Assembly (NCBI GenBank): GCA_902802375.1 | Contig: CADCLS010000010.1 | Location: 1-64,000 of the forward strand | Length of the DNA: 64,000 nucleotides | From: Oscillospiraceae bacterium | GTDB lineage: Bacteria; Bacillota; Clostridia; Oscillospirales; Acutalibacteraceae | Direction of reading: 5' to 3' | In this document: positions 25,136 through 34,600 of the stretch, one piece after another | Position numbering within the stretch: the first letter of the stretch is position 1 | How the letters are laid out: the number at the start of each line of letters is the position of its first letter | Made by a program: the position numbers and the translations under genes | Notes under the pieces: model-generated | Database searches by the model: none | The model's input: the letters and a program-made list of their open reading frames with translations, nothing else | What the model was told of the DNA's origin: nothing

Positions 25136-26312
25136 TGTGCTTGGGAATCATATCCGCACGATAGACACTCGAAATACCGATCTCGTTTCTGAGCAAGTGC
25201 TTGGCATAAACATAGACAAGTTTTTTATGCCCTCGGTTGCCAATGTGATCGGAACCGATTTGAGCCGATATAAGCTGATTTCAAAAGGAAAGTTTGCGTG
25301 TAATCCTATGCACGTCGGTAGAGATGAAAGACTGCCGGTTGCGCTCTATACCGCTGACGATCCTGCTATCGTATCTCCTGCTTACTTTATGTTTGAAATC
25401 AAAGACGAGAGAGTTCTTGATCCTGAATACTTGATGATGTGGTTCAGACGCCCGGAGTTTGATCGGGTTTGCTGGCTAAGAACTGATGGAAGTGTGCGTG
25501 GAGGAATAACTTGGGAAGATCTGTGCAGAATTGAGCTTCCTGTTCCTTCTCTTGATGAGCAAAAAGAGATAGTTGCAGGTTATAAGGCTATCACTGAGAG
25601 GATTGCCTTAAAGAGAAAGATAAATGATAATTTATCTGCCACCGCAGCCACCCTGTTTCAACAGATGTTTTTGACCTCATCGGATAGAGAATTATGGCCG
25701 ATTGGTAATTTCTCGCATTTCATTAGGTCCACCGTTGGCGGCGATTGGGGACAAGAAACGCCTACAGGTAACTATATTCAGGAAGTGTCTTGCATCCGTG
25801 GAACCGATATTCCGCCGCTGAATGCTGGAAGTATTGCATCGGCACCCACAAGATATATTCTTCCTAAAAACTTTCTTACCAAAAAGATCAAAGCAGATGA
25901 TCTTGTGGTTGAAATCTCTGGAGGCAGCCCCGTACAAGCCACAGGTAGGATAGCACTCGTTCCGCAGCAGGTACTCGATTATAGAGGAGATAAACTAATC
26001 TGTTCAAATTTCTGCCGTGTTATTACGGTCGATAGCACATACCTACAATACTTTCTCCAGTATTGGCTGTATCTCTACAGAGTTGGTAGAATGTTTGACT
26101 ACGAGAACAGTTCTACTGGCTTGAAGAACTTTGACTTTTCTTCCTTTGTGGAAAAAGAGCCAGTGCCAATACCTCCAGAAGAACTCGTTCAGTCGTACAA
26201 CAAGGCGGTTTCCCCTCTATACCTGCAGCTTTTCGCTAATGGTTTTGAGATCGAGGCATTGCAGGAAACGCAACAGCATATCCTTCCGCAAATAATGCTT
26301 CATGGCTTTTAA
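25119..26312 (+). CDS. hsdS: type I restriction specificity subunit, expressed copy
   Basis: 397 residues. Two target-recognition domains: TRD1 (about 1-150) and TRD2 (about 190-375). Each is followed by a helical conserved region; the central one is AITERIALKRKINDNLSATAATLFQQMF (near 152-187). Each TRD reads one half of the methylation site. The DNA for INDNL in the central region is recombination site A; just after the stop codon an inverted copy (site B) follows. TRD2 is therefore a removable cassette, and swapping it would change the target sequence. The start overlaps hsdM, so the subunits are co-translated. Confidence 0.93.
   Translation: MKSNYDVLGNHIRTIDTRNTDLVSEQVLGINIDKFFMPSVANVIGTDLSRYKLISKGKFACNPMHVGRDERLPVALYTADDPAIVSPAYFMFEIKDERVLDPEYLMMWFRRPEFDRVCWLRTDGSVRGGITWEDLCRIELPVPSLDEQKEIVAGYKAITERIALKRKINDNLSATAATLFQQMFLTSSDRELWPIGNFSHFIRSTVGGDWGQETPTGNYIQEVSCIRGTDIPPLNAGSIASAPTRYILPKNFLTKKIKADDLVVEISGGSPVQATGRIALVPQQVLDYRGDKLICSNFCRVITVDSTYLQYFLQYWLYLYRVGRMFDYENSSTGLKNFDFSSFVEKEPVPIPPEELVQSYNKAVSPLYLQLFANGFEIEALQETQQHILPQIMLHGF
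25619..25636 (+). repeat. recombination site A inside hsdS
   Basis: GATAAATGATAATTTATC: 7-bp inverted arms GATAAAT / ATTTATC around an asymmetric GATA, a layout fitting a tyrosine recombinase core site. In frame it encodes IND-NL of the HsdS central helix. Same orientation as site C, opposite to B and D. Confidence 0.75.
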
Positions 26313-26332
26313 GCCGCTAAATTATCATTTAT
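26311..26332 (-). repeat. recombination site B after hsdS
   Basis: Inverted copy of site A: on the minus strand ATAAATGATAATTTAGC followed by GGCTT, starting at the hsdS stop codon. It shares the GCGGCTT extension with site C. Confidence 0.7.
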
Positions 26333-26347
26333 ATCACAGAATAAGGA

Positions 26348-26896
26348 GTGATTACAATTAATACTTCTGATATAATCAATATTATTCTTTGCGTTTTATC
26401 TTTTGTTTTGGCAACCATATCGGTGATTACGGTAATCATTACATTAAAGCAAAACCACAAAATGATTAAAAACAGCACTCGTCCTTATGTAGCCGTAACG
26501 GTTCAGGCAACAAATTTTCAAAACCCACAGATGTATTTGGTTCTGAAAAATTATGGTAATTCTGGGGCAAGAATACTTGATTTTATCCCATCGATAAAGC
26601 TTGACAAGTACTCTATGGTGCCGGATCATCCACCTTTCGGTAGCATTGAAAGCACTTTTTTAGCTCCCTCTCAGAAAATAATTGTTCCCATAAATGCAAA
26701 AGGGCTTAACGATGATAATCATGATGTTTTCACAATAAAGATCACTTATACGGATGATATAAACACTTACACTGAAGAATATCCAATTAATTATATTGGT
26801 CTTAGAAAAAATGTTCAAATTCGAGCGGCAACAAAAGATAAAGAATTACGAACAATATCTTACACTCTTCAAGATATCGCCGAGAAACAATTGTAA
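26348..26896 (+). CDS. small membrane-anchored protein of unknown function
   Basis: About 180 residues. One N-terminal membrane helix (about residues 7-32, IINIILCVLSFVLATISVITVII), then a cytoplasmic-type beta-rich domain with YVAVTVQATNFQNPQMYLVLKNYGNSGARI, a pattern seen in many small phage- and island-encoded proteins. The ribosome site AAGGAG runs straight into GTG 26348, leaving no spacing; the best-spaced codon is ATT 26357 (8 bases), so the true start is unsettled. It lies between site B and the recombinase gene, inside the region that could invert. No function can be given. Confidence 0.55.
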   Translation: MITINTSDIINIILCVLSFVLATISVITVIITLKQNHKMIKNSTRPYVAVTVQATNFQNPQMYLVLKNYGNSGARILDFIPSIKLDKYSMVPDHPPFGSIESTFLAPSQKIIVPINAKGLNDDNHDVFTIKITYTDDINTYTEEYPINYIGLRKNVQIRAATKDKELRTISYTLQDIAEKQL

Positions 26897-26982
26897 TATT
26901 AAACTCTCACCAACGGCGGGAGTAATAAAAGGAACTGCCGTTGATTGTCGTTCTCTTAATATAATAAAAGGAGAGAAAGGCA

Positions 26983-27963
26983 ATGAAACATGCTATAGTA
27001 AACGAAGTTGTTCAAGAAATGTTACCGTTTTTGAACAATGCTCAACTCGAAAAGCTTCAAGTGGTATTAAGGAAAATACTTGCCGGCTATGAGATTACAG
27101 AAGGTAATAAAGAAAAAGAGGAAGAACAGGATTATGTTTCTCTATTCCTCTCAGCTAAAAGGATAGAAGGTTGTTCCGAAAAGTCACTGGCATACTACGA
27201 GGTGACGATCAACACTATGCTTGCGGCAGTAAAAAAAGAAGTCCGGCGAATTGAAACTGATGATATCCGCAATTATCTGACAGCTTATCAAATCAAGAAG
27301 CAATCGAGCAAAGTCACGATAGACAATATCAGAAGGATCCTATCAAGTTTCTTTTCATGGTTAGAGGATGAGGATTACATCCTAAAAAGTCCGGTACGTA
27401 GAATTCACAAGGTCAAAACTATGTCAACGCTGAAGGAGACCTACTCAGACGAAGCACTTGAAATGATGCGCGATAATTGTACGGAACTTCGGGATCTTGC
27501 AATGATTGATTTGCTCGCTTCCACTGGGGTGAGGGTCGGTGAAATGGTACGGATAAACCGAGCGGATATTGATTTTAACGAGCGAGAATGCGTTGTTCTC
27601 GGCAAGGGAGATAAGCAAAGAATGGTTTACTTCGATGCCAGAACAAAGATACACCTTAAAAACTATCTTGAATCCCGTGACGATGACAATCCTGCACTAT
27701 TTGTTTCTTTGTTGTCACCGTACAGACGATTGAAGATTAACGGCGTCGAAAAGCGGTTACGGGAGTTCGGGAAACAGCTTGGAGTTGGTAAGGTTCATCC
27801 GCACAAATTCAGAAGAACGCTGGCGACAATGGCAATTGATAAAGGAATGCCAATAGAACAGTTACAACAACTTTTAGGGCATAAACGCATAGACACAACT
27901 TTGCAATACGCAATGGTCAAACAGAGCAATGTCAAATTTGCTCACAGAAAATATATAGGATGA
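26983..27963 (+). CDS. tyrosine recombinase of the hsdS inversion locus
   Basis: 326 residues. An N-terminal SAM-like DNA-binding domain (about 40-135: VSLFLSAKRIEGCSEKSLAYY ... SFFSWLEDEDYI) precedes a catalytic domain (150-326). Catalytic residues are visible: Arg in TGVRVGE, Lys in GKGDKQR, HKFRR with His and Arg, the second His in LGHKRID, and the nucleophile in TTLQYAMV. XerC-like recombinases of this size beside hsdS genes carry out specificity switching in several gut and respiratory bacteria. Here it stands between the expressed hsdS and the spare cassettes. It is distinct in sequence and position from the element's own integrase at 55254. Confidence 0.88.
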   Translation: MKHAIVNEVVQEMLPFLNNAQLEKLQVVLRKILAGYEITEGNKEKEEEQDYVSLFLSAKRIEGCSEKSLAYYEVTINTMLAAVKKEVRRIETDDIRNYLTAYQIKKQSSKVTIDNIRRILSSFFSWLEDEDYILKSPVRRIHKVKTMSTLKETYSDEALEMMRDNCTELRDLAMIDLLASTGVRVGEMVRINRADIDFNERECVVLGKGDKQRMVYFDARTKIHLKNYLESRDDDNPALFVSLLSPYRRLKINGVEKRLREFGKQLGVGKVHPHKFRRTLATMAIDKGMPIEQLQQLLGHKRIDTTLQYAMVKQSNVKFAHRKYIG

Positions 27964-27972
27964 GGAAAGAAA

Positions 27973-28494
27973 ATGAGAGAAGGACATGATCTTTTAGGGA
28001 AATATATTTCTCCGGTTGATGAGAGAAACAGAGATCTTGCGATTACAAATCTTCTTGGAGTAAGTATCGAAAAGAGGTTTATTCCATCAATCGCTAATAT
28101 TGTCGGCACTGATTTATCAAGCTATAAGATTGTCAGAACCGGTCAATTTGCGTATGGACCAGTAACCTCTCGAAATGGCGAGAAAATATCTATTGCTCTC
28201 CTATCTGGAAATGACTGTATTATTTCCAGCTCCTATACTGTATTTGAGATCACAGACAAGGATAGTCTTGACCCTGAGTATCTTATGCTTTGGTTCAGCA
28301 GACCCGAATTTGATAGATATGCACGGTACAGATCTCATGGGAGCGTGCGGGAAATTTTTGATTGGGATGAAATGTGCAAAGTGGAACTTCCCGTTCACAA
28401 AATTGAGAAGCAGAGAGAAATCGTGAAAGCTTACCGTGCTATCACAGAAAGGATTGAGCTGAAAAGGAAGATAAATGATAATTTAGCGGCTTGA
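27973..28494 (+). CDS. hsdS half gene: spare TRD1 with conserved region (silent cassette)
   Basis: 173 residues, matching the first half of the expressed HsdS: the same frame SIANIVGTDLSSYKIV, LDPEYLMLWFSRPEFDRYARY and AITERIELKRKINDNL, but a different recognition sequence. It ends three codons after INDNL because the second half lies in the opposite orientation downstream. A GAGGAAAG site precedes ATG 27973, so it can be translated. Inverting the segment between sites C and D would extend it to a full HsdS of about 395 residues. Confidence 0.85.
   Translation: MREGHDLLGKYISPVDERNRDLAITNLLGVSIEKRFIPSIANIVGTDLSSYKIVRTGQFAYGPVTSRNGEKISIALLSGNDCIISSSYTVFEITDKDSLDPEYLMLWFSRPEFDRYARYRSHGSVREIFDWDEMCKVELPVHKIEKQREIVKAYRAITERIELKRKINDNLAA
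28470..28487 (+). repeat. recombination site C at the end of the spare TRD1
   Basis: GATAAATGATAATTTAGC, identical to site A over the first 16 bases and followed by GGCTTGA, whose TGA ends the half gene. Direct with A, inverted relative to B and D. Confidence 0.75.
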
Positions 28495-29136
28495 CGAGCT
28501 TTGAATCATGGCGTAAGGGACAATATCTCTTATGGCTTCAAGATGCTCAATTTCAGACCTCAAGAACAACCTGTATTCAAATATCGGAGATAGCAAAGCT
28601 TCAAAGCGGAGCAAAATATCATCCGGAGGGACAGGAAGAAGGAAAGCGTCCATTCCACTCTGATTGAACCCTTGTTGCGCACTTCGCTCTCCGCTACCAT
28701 TGATACCGTTATAAAATGTTTCGGTGTTAAGGAAGCACCGTAGATATTCACGATAATAAGGTTTGTTCGGAGAGACTTTTGCAAGGGCAACATTGTATGC
28801 ACCGTTTAGTCCAAAACATATCCGTCCAAGAGAAACGCCGTATCTGGCAATCATAATATCATGAGCGTCACATAGTTTGTTTTTCGAGGATTCTGGAATG
28901 TAGGTTGCGTATTTGTCGGTTTCATAATCTCGTATTTGGACAAGTCTAATATATCCTTCTTGAGGTTGGAACTTGAACTCTGAGGCAGGAGGTTGTTGAC
29001 CTCCGGCATAGGACATAAGCTCGGTTAATCGTTTGACAGTCCAAGAAGAAGGAATATCGCCAATTTTGGTTGTTTTCTTTCCTTCATTTGCAAACGGTGT
29101 GAAGTCAACAAACCATTCTTTGTATGTTGCCTGCAT
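28483..29136 (-). CDS. hsdS half gene in inverted orientation: spare TRD2 (silent cassette)
   Basis: 217 residues as an open frame, matching the second half of an HsdS. It begins MQATYKEWFVDFTPF, the usual text after the central helix, then the TRD2 start IGDIPSSWTVKRLTELMS and the closing QSGMDAFLLPVPPDDILLRFEALLSPIF. It has no clear ribosome site of its own. Reading upstream through site D gives AAT GAT AAT TTA GCA, coding NDNLA, in the same frame. So recombination of D with C or A would join it precisely to either first half. Confidence 0.85.
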   Translation of the reverse strand: MQATYKEWFVDFTPFANEGKKTTKIGDIPSSWTVKRLTELMSYAGGQQPPASEFKFQPQEGYIRLVQIRDYETDKYATYIPESSKNKLCDAHDIMIARYGVSLGRICFGLNGAYNVALAKVSPNKPYYREYLRCFLNTETFYNGINGSGERSAQQGFNQSGMDAFLLPVPPDDILLRFEALLSPIFEYRLFLRSEIEHLEAIRDIVPYAMIQSSSSR

Positions 29137-29145
29137 GGTGGATGC

Positions 29146-29159
29146 TAAATTATCATTTA
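29146..29159 (-). repeat. recombination site D before the inverted TRD2
   Basis: On the minus strand TAAATGATAATTTA followed by GCATCC, the inverted counterpart of sites A and C. The 14-base core with arms TAAAT / ATTTA is intact. Confidence 0.7.
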
Positions 29160-29188
29160 GTGTTCAAATATATTATTGGAGGGTTTTT

Positions 29189-30052
29189 ATGTCATTAGGT
29201 GAAATTCATCAAGTTTTGATTGGTTTTGCCTCATTTCTTGCTACAATCATAATTTCGATTATTATTTATAAAATGCAAAGAAAGCATGAAAAAGAAATAG
29301 ATGATTTGCGTAAATTACAGATAAAAAAGGATATTGAAGATAAGGCAAATTCATTTCTAATAGATAACGAAGATGAGAGAGACTACTTACCATGGTGTGT
29401 AATTGCTTCGGCCATTCATAGACATAAAAAACACACGAGGAGAATATATACCGAATTTTGCCGATGCAATGATGATGTTCAACGCGAAATCCTGAAGCAA
29501 GCAGAATTTAGTATTGAAATAATACAAGACAATGATTGGATAGAGACGGTTTTGAGTGCGCTTCGTTCCGATATTAAAAAACATAAATTAGGGTCGGATT
29601 ATTTATATGATAACGGCAAGTACCTGCATAGAAGTTTTGAAAATTATCGAGATCAACGATGGACAAACGAAACGGAGAAAGATTATTTCCCATACATAGC
29701 GACGAAAATCGGCTTTTATACAAAAAACGAACAAAACTTCATTAGTTATGTCGAAGAATATTTTAATTTTCTTTATAGTGAGTACCGACCCAAACTTTAT
29801 AACCGTAATCCGCCACCACCAATCGACTGCGCTTGGGAAACGTTTAGATTGGCAAACGCAAAGGAAATTGAAGTTTGTCGTTGGATGCTTGAGATAGTTT
29901 ATAGTATAGTTGTTAACATTCACAATCGATACTATGGAACAAATAAAATATCAGAAACATTTACGGACGCTAACATAGATACTTTTGAAGATAAGTATTA
30001 CGAGACTCTTTTGTGGATGTATTATACTTATGTGCTTGAACCCAATAGTTGA
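29189..30052 (+). CDS. membrane-anchored protein of unknown function within the restriction locus
   Basis: 287 residues. A single N-terminal membrane helix (about 8-28, VLIGFASFLATIIISIIIYKM) is followed by a charged coiled stretch (KMQRKHEKEIDDLRKLQIKKDIED) and a helical cytosolic domain rich in Tyr and Trp. The sequence shows no motif I recognise. The start is ATG 29189 after GGAGGG. It lies just outside recombination site D and upstream of the GNAT-methyltransferase gene in the hsd transcription unit, so it travels with the restriction system. Its topology (anchor, coil, soluble domain) resembles the small gene at 26348 only in outline. Confidence 0.6.
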   Translation: MSLGEIHQVLIGFASFLATIIISIIIYKMQRKHEKEIDDLRKLQIKKDIEDKANSFLIDNEDERDYLPWCVIASAIHRHKKHTRRIYTEFCRCNDDVQREILKQAEFSIEIIQDNDWIETVLSALRSDIKKHKLGSDYLYDNGKYLHRSFENYRDQRWTNETEKDYFPYIATKIGFYTKNEQNFISYVEEYFNFLYSEYRPKLYNRNPPPPIDCAWETFRLANAKEIEVCRWMLEIVYSIVVNIHNRYYGTNKISETFTDANIDTFEDKYYETLLWMYYTYVLEPNS

Positions 30053-30106
30053 CATTAGCAATACAACAAAAATCTTTGGTTCCAATTATTTAAGGGGGAA
30101 TTCTAT

Positions 30107-31672
30107 TTGTTCCATTATAAAAACATTGAATGCAAGCAAATGACTGAACAAGACATTCAAAACACCTCTATTCTATTTTCTGAAAACTATGGAGTATGGT
30201 CAAGCAACTCACGCATTAATCCTGGAAAACAAATTAAATTATCACCTTCAAAAATAGTAAATAACTTCGTAAATAAACCAGATCGATATGTAGCAATGGT
30301 TTTTGATGATGATAAACTTATAGGACACGCCTTCTATATGAGAAGAACCGTTCAACGAAGCAAGAAAATTACTTGGATATTACAATTGGTTGTAAGAAAG
30401 GATTATCGAGGGAAAAAGATAGGAACGAAACTTTTGCATTCTATTTTCGGATTGTCAGATAGTTTTGCATGCGGTTTGTACACTGCTAATCCTATGACGA
30501 TTAAAGCACTAGAAAACGCTACTTTCAGGCATGTTGAAGTCAATGAAATTAATAAAAAATTTGATGTTATAAAATCTGCTGCATATGATATCTTTGACAA
30601 TTTAGATTGGATTGAAAATTATGATAAAGGTATTGTCAACACAGATTTTTGTATTGAACATAGTTCAATGGATGAAAATATCAAAAAAACCTATAAGAAC
30701 GGGAACTTTCCTTTTGATAGAGATTTAGCAGATGGTTGTGAATGGCTTGCATTTACATTTAAATCACAAAAGCCACTAATTGATAGTCCCGAACAATTAG
30801 AAATCCTTACTGATTATTCGGATGATATGATTAAAGAAGCATATTCTAAGATGAGAATGAATCTGCATGCTTGGGCATCACATACCGAAAAAGAAGTTGA
30901 AGCCATTAAAAAAATATTGATTTCAGGTAATAGAATTCTTGATGTGGGCTGTGGTCAAGGAAGGCATTCTATTTTTCTTGCAAATGCAAACTATGATGTT
31001 ACTGGTATTGATTTTTCAGAAGACAACATACAAAAAGCAAATACCAACAACGACTCGTCTGCAAAGTTTTTTGTTGCAGATGCGAGGGATTACAAAGATA
31101 AAAGAAAATTTGATGCTTGTTTGGCTTTATATGACGTAATTGGAAGCTTTCCTGATGAAAAAGACAATATAAAAATAGTTAAGAATATTTATAAGAACCT
31201 AAAACCTGAAGGAACTCTTGTATTGTCAGTTATGAACATGGATCTTACATATACGCGTTGCGCAAAAGCAAAAAATATTATTCGTGATGTTGATTCCAAT
31301 ATTGATAAATTGTTAAGTTTAGATTCTTCAAACACTATGCAAAACACAGGAGATATATTTGATGGCAAAAAAATACTAATTGATGAGGGTACGGGAATTT
31401 GTTATAGGAAAGAACAGTTTATATCAAACGATTGCTTGCCTTTTGAATATATAGTAAGAGATAGAAGATATAAGCGAAGGGGTATTATCAATATGCTTCA
31501 TCGTGAAGGTTTTTCTGTAGATAATGCATACTGTTTTAATGCAAGAGATATTTCTAAACAATTGAGCGAAGACGACAAAAGAGCAAAAGAAATATTTATT
31601 GTTGCAAAGAAGAAAAACTATATATATAAATTGTTTCAAAAGATATTTTGTAATAAAGTTTTTTGGAAATAG
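30107..31672 (+). CDS. GNAT acetyltransferase-methyltransferase fusion protein
   Basis: 521 residues in two enzyme domains. Residues 1-170 form a GNAT N-acetyltransferase fold with the acetyl-CoA loop LQLVVRKDYRGKKIGTKLL (about 91-109). Residues about 240-500 form a class I AdoMet methyltransferase: motif I ILDVGCGQGRHSIFLA (about 277-292), the acidic strand VTGIDFSEDN, and FFVADARDY. The start is TTG 30107, chosen for AAGGGGGAA seven bases upstream. It sits between hsdS and hsdR on the same strand. A small-molecule or protein target is likelier than DNA, because no NPPY-type catalytic motif is seen. The role in the island is unknown. Confidence 0.75.
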   Translation: MFHYKNIECKQMTEQDIQNTSILFSENYGVWSSNSRINPGKQIKLSPSKIVNNFVNKPDRYVAMVFDDDKLIGHAFYMRRTVQRSKKITWILQLVVRKDYRGKKIGTKLLHSIFGLSDSFACGLYTANPMTIKALENATFRHVEVNEINKKFDVIKSAAYDIFDNLDWIENYDKGIVNTDFCIEHSSMDENIKKTYKNGNFPFDRDLADGCEWLAFTFKSQKPLIDSPEQLEILTDYSDDMIKEAYSKMRMNLHAWASHTEKEVEAIKKILISGNRILDVGCGQGRHSIFLANANYDVTGIDFSEDNIQKANTNNDSSAKFFVADARDYKDKRKFDACLALYDVIGSFPDEKDNIKIVKNIYKNLKPEGTLVLSVMNMDLTYTRCAKAKNIIRDVDSNIDKLLSLDSSNTMQNTGDIFDGKKILIDEGTGICYRKEQFISNDCLPFEYIVRDRRYKRRGIINMLHREGFSVDNAYCFNARDISKQLSEDDKRAKEIFIVAKKKNYIYKLFQKIFCNKVFWK

Positions 31673-31680
31673 GTGATTTT

Positions 31681-34600
31681 ATGGCACACTTTAACGAACA
31701 TGCTTTAGAGCTGTCTATAATGGAGTTGTTCCAGGATGAAGGATACCTCTACGTAAGCGGAGATAAAATACATAGGGAGCGGTCCGAGGTGTTGCTGATC
31801 GATGATCTGAAACAGTATCTTTATAACCGCTATGCGAAAGACGGTATCACACCTAACGAGGTGGATAGCATCGTGTTTTCGCTACGCTCTGTCACCGGTA
31901 CCATTTATGAAGCAAACAAGGCCGTTTATAAGATGATTAGCGACGGTTTTATTTTCAATCGCGAGGATCGCACCCAGAAAGACCTCTATATTGAACTTAT
32001 TGATTTCGCCACTCCCGAAAACAATATTTTCAAGGTCGTCAATCAGTTTGAGATCGAAGGAATTGAAAAGCAGCTTCGCATACCGGACGGCATTGTGTTT
32101 ATCAACGGTATTCCCGTTGTCGTTCTTGAGTTTAAGAGCGCTGTGAAAGAGAATACCACGATTATGGACGCCTATACTCAGCTTACTGTTCGGTATCGCC
32201 GTGATATACCTGAGCTTTTCAAATACAACGCCTTTATCGTTATCAGCGATGGCGCAAACAACAAGTATGGCTCCTTCTTCTCTCCTTATGACTTCTTCTA
32301 TGCTTGGCGTAAAATCGAAGCCAACGACAAAGAGGTTGACGGGATCAACTCGCTTACCACTATGGTAAAAGGCTTGTTCCGAAAAGAACGGCTGCTTGCG
32401 GTTATTAAGGACTTCGTGTACTTCCCGGATAGCTCGGATAAAGACTTGAAGATCGTTTGTCGTTATCCGCAGTTCTTTGCCACTAAGAAACTCTTTGAGA
32501 ATATCAAGTTGCATCTTCGTCCCGAAGGTGACGGCAAAGGCGGTACTTACTTCGGTGCAACGGGTTGTGGCAAGAGCTATACCATGATGTTCTTAACCCG
32601 TATGCTGATGAAGTCAACGTATTTCCACAGCCCCACTATCGTTATTATTACTGACAGAACCGATCTTGACGATCAGCTTTCCAAGCAGTTCGTTAGCTCG
32701 AAGAAATACATAGGCGATGAAACCGTTGTCAGCATTGAGTCTCGTGAAAAGCTCCGTCAGGAATTGAGCGGGAGAACCAGTGGCGGTGTTTATCTGACTA
32801 CGATTCAGAAGTTTACCGAAGACTTGGACCTTCTTACAGACAGAGCGAACGTCATTTGTATTTCGGATGAAGCGCACAGAAGCCAAATCAATCTAGATCA
32901 GAAAGTCAAGATTACATCCGAAGGCGTAAGCCGAACATATGGTTTTGCAAAATATCTACATGATTCTTTGCCCAATGCAACTTATGTTGGGTTTACAGGC
33001 ACACCTATCGACGCTACGATTGAAGTGTTCGGCGGCGTGGTGGACGCCTATACAATGACCGAAGCGGTCAGAGACGGAATCACAGTCAATCTTGTCTATG
33101 ACGGACGTGCTGCAAAGGTTACTCTCAATCAGGACAAAGTAAGAGAGATTGAAGAATACTATGACCGTTGTGAAGCCGAGGGTGCCAATGAGTATCAGAT
33201 TGAGGAAAGCCAGAAAGCGGTGGCTCACCTTGATATGATTATTGGCGATCCTGACCGGCTTAGAGCTGTTGCCGAGGATTTCATTAACCACTATGAAACC
33301 CGTGTCGCAGAAGGTGCTACTGTCGCAGGAAAAGCTATGTTCGTTTGCTCAAACAGGAATATTGCTTATGATCTCTACAAGATTATCATTGAGCTGCGTC
33401 CTGAGTGGGCAAAGAAGAAGGCTTGCGCTGATGGCGTAGTCCTGAGCGAGCAAGACAAAAAAGAGCTTAAACCAATTGAAATGATTAAGCTCGTCATGAC
33501 AAGGAATAAGGACGACAAGCCGGAACTTTTTGAAATGCTTGGAACTAAGGACGATAGAAAAGAGTTTGATCGTCAGTTCAAAAATGTGAAGTCGAACTTC
33601 AAAATCGCTATTGTTGTTGATATGTGGCTGACCGGCTTCGATGTTCCTTCACTCGATACTATTTACATTGACAAACCCATTCAGCAGCATACCCTCATTC
33701 AGACGATTTCCCGTGTCAACAGAGTCTATGAAGGCAAGGACAAGGGCTTAATCGTTGATTATATCGGAATCAAGAAGAACATGAACCTTGCGCTCAAAAA
33801 GTACACAAACTTCGAGAGCGAGGAGTTTGAAGGAATCGAACAGTCAATTACCATCGTCAAAGACCAGCTCGATGTTCTTGGTCAGATGTTCTATAACTTC
33901 AACAGCAAAGACTTCTTTGAGGGAACTCCAAAACAACAGCTTGATTGTCTGAACAGAGCCGTTGAATACGTCCAGCTTTCCGAGGAGCTTGAACTTCGCT
34001 TCATGGCAGCCGTTAAACGGATGAAGCAGGCATTTAATCTGTGTAGCGCAAGCGAACAGATAAGCGATAAGGAAAAGGACTACATCCACTTCTACTGCGG
34101 AGTACGGTCAATTCTTTTCAAGATTACCAAAGGAGACGCTCCCGATATTGCTCAGATGAATGCCCGTGTTCGGCAAATGCTGGAGGGTGCAATCCAATCC
34201 GACGGCATTGAGGAATTATTTGAGACTGGAAAGCATATCTCAGTCGATATATTCAGCGACGAGTATATGGACAAGATCAATGCCATCCAGTTACCTAACA
34301 CAAAGATAAAGATCCTACAGAGACTCCTTTCTCAGGCTATTGAAGAGTTCAAGAAAGTTAACAAAATTATGGCCGTTGATTTTTCTGACAGGCTCAAGCA
34401 TGTGGTTGACGAATATAATAATCGTCGTCGGGACGAGGCTTATGCTAACGAAGTTCTGGACGATGTCGCAGAACAACTTGCAAAACTCCTTGAGGATTTG
34501 AAAACCGAGAAAGACTCCTTCAAATCAATGGGAATTGATTTTGAAGAAAAAGCGTTCTATGATATTCTCAAATTTGTTGCAAATAAATACGAGTTTGAGT

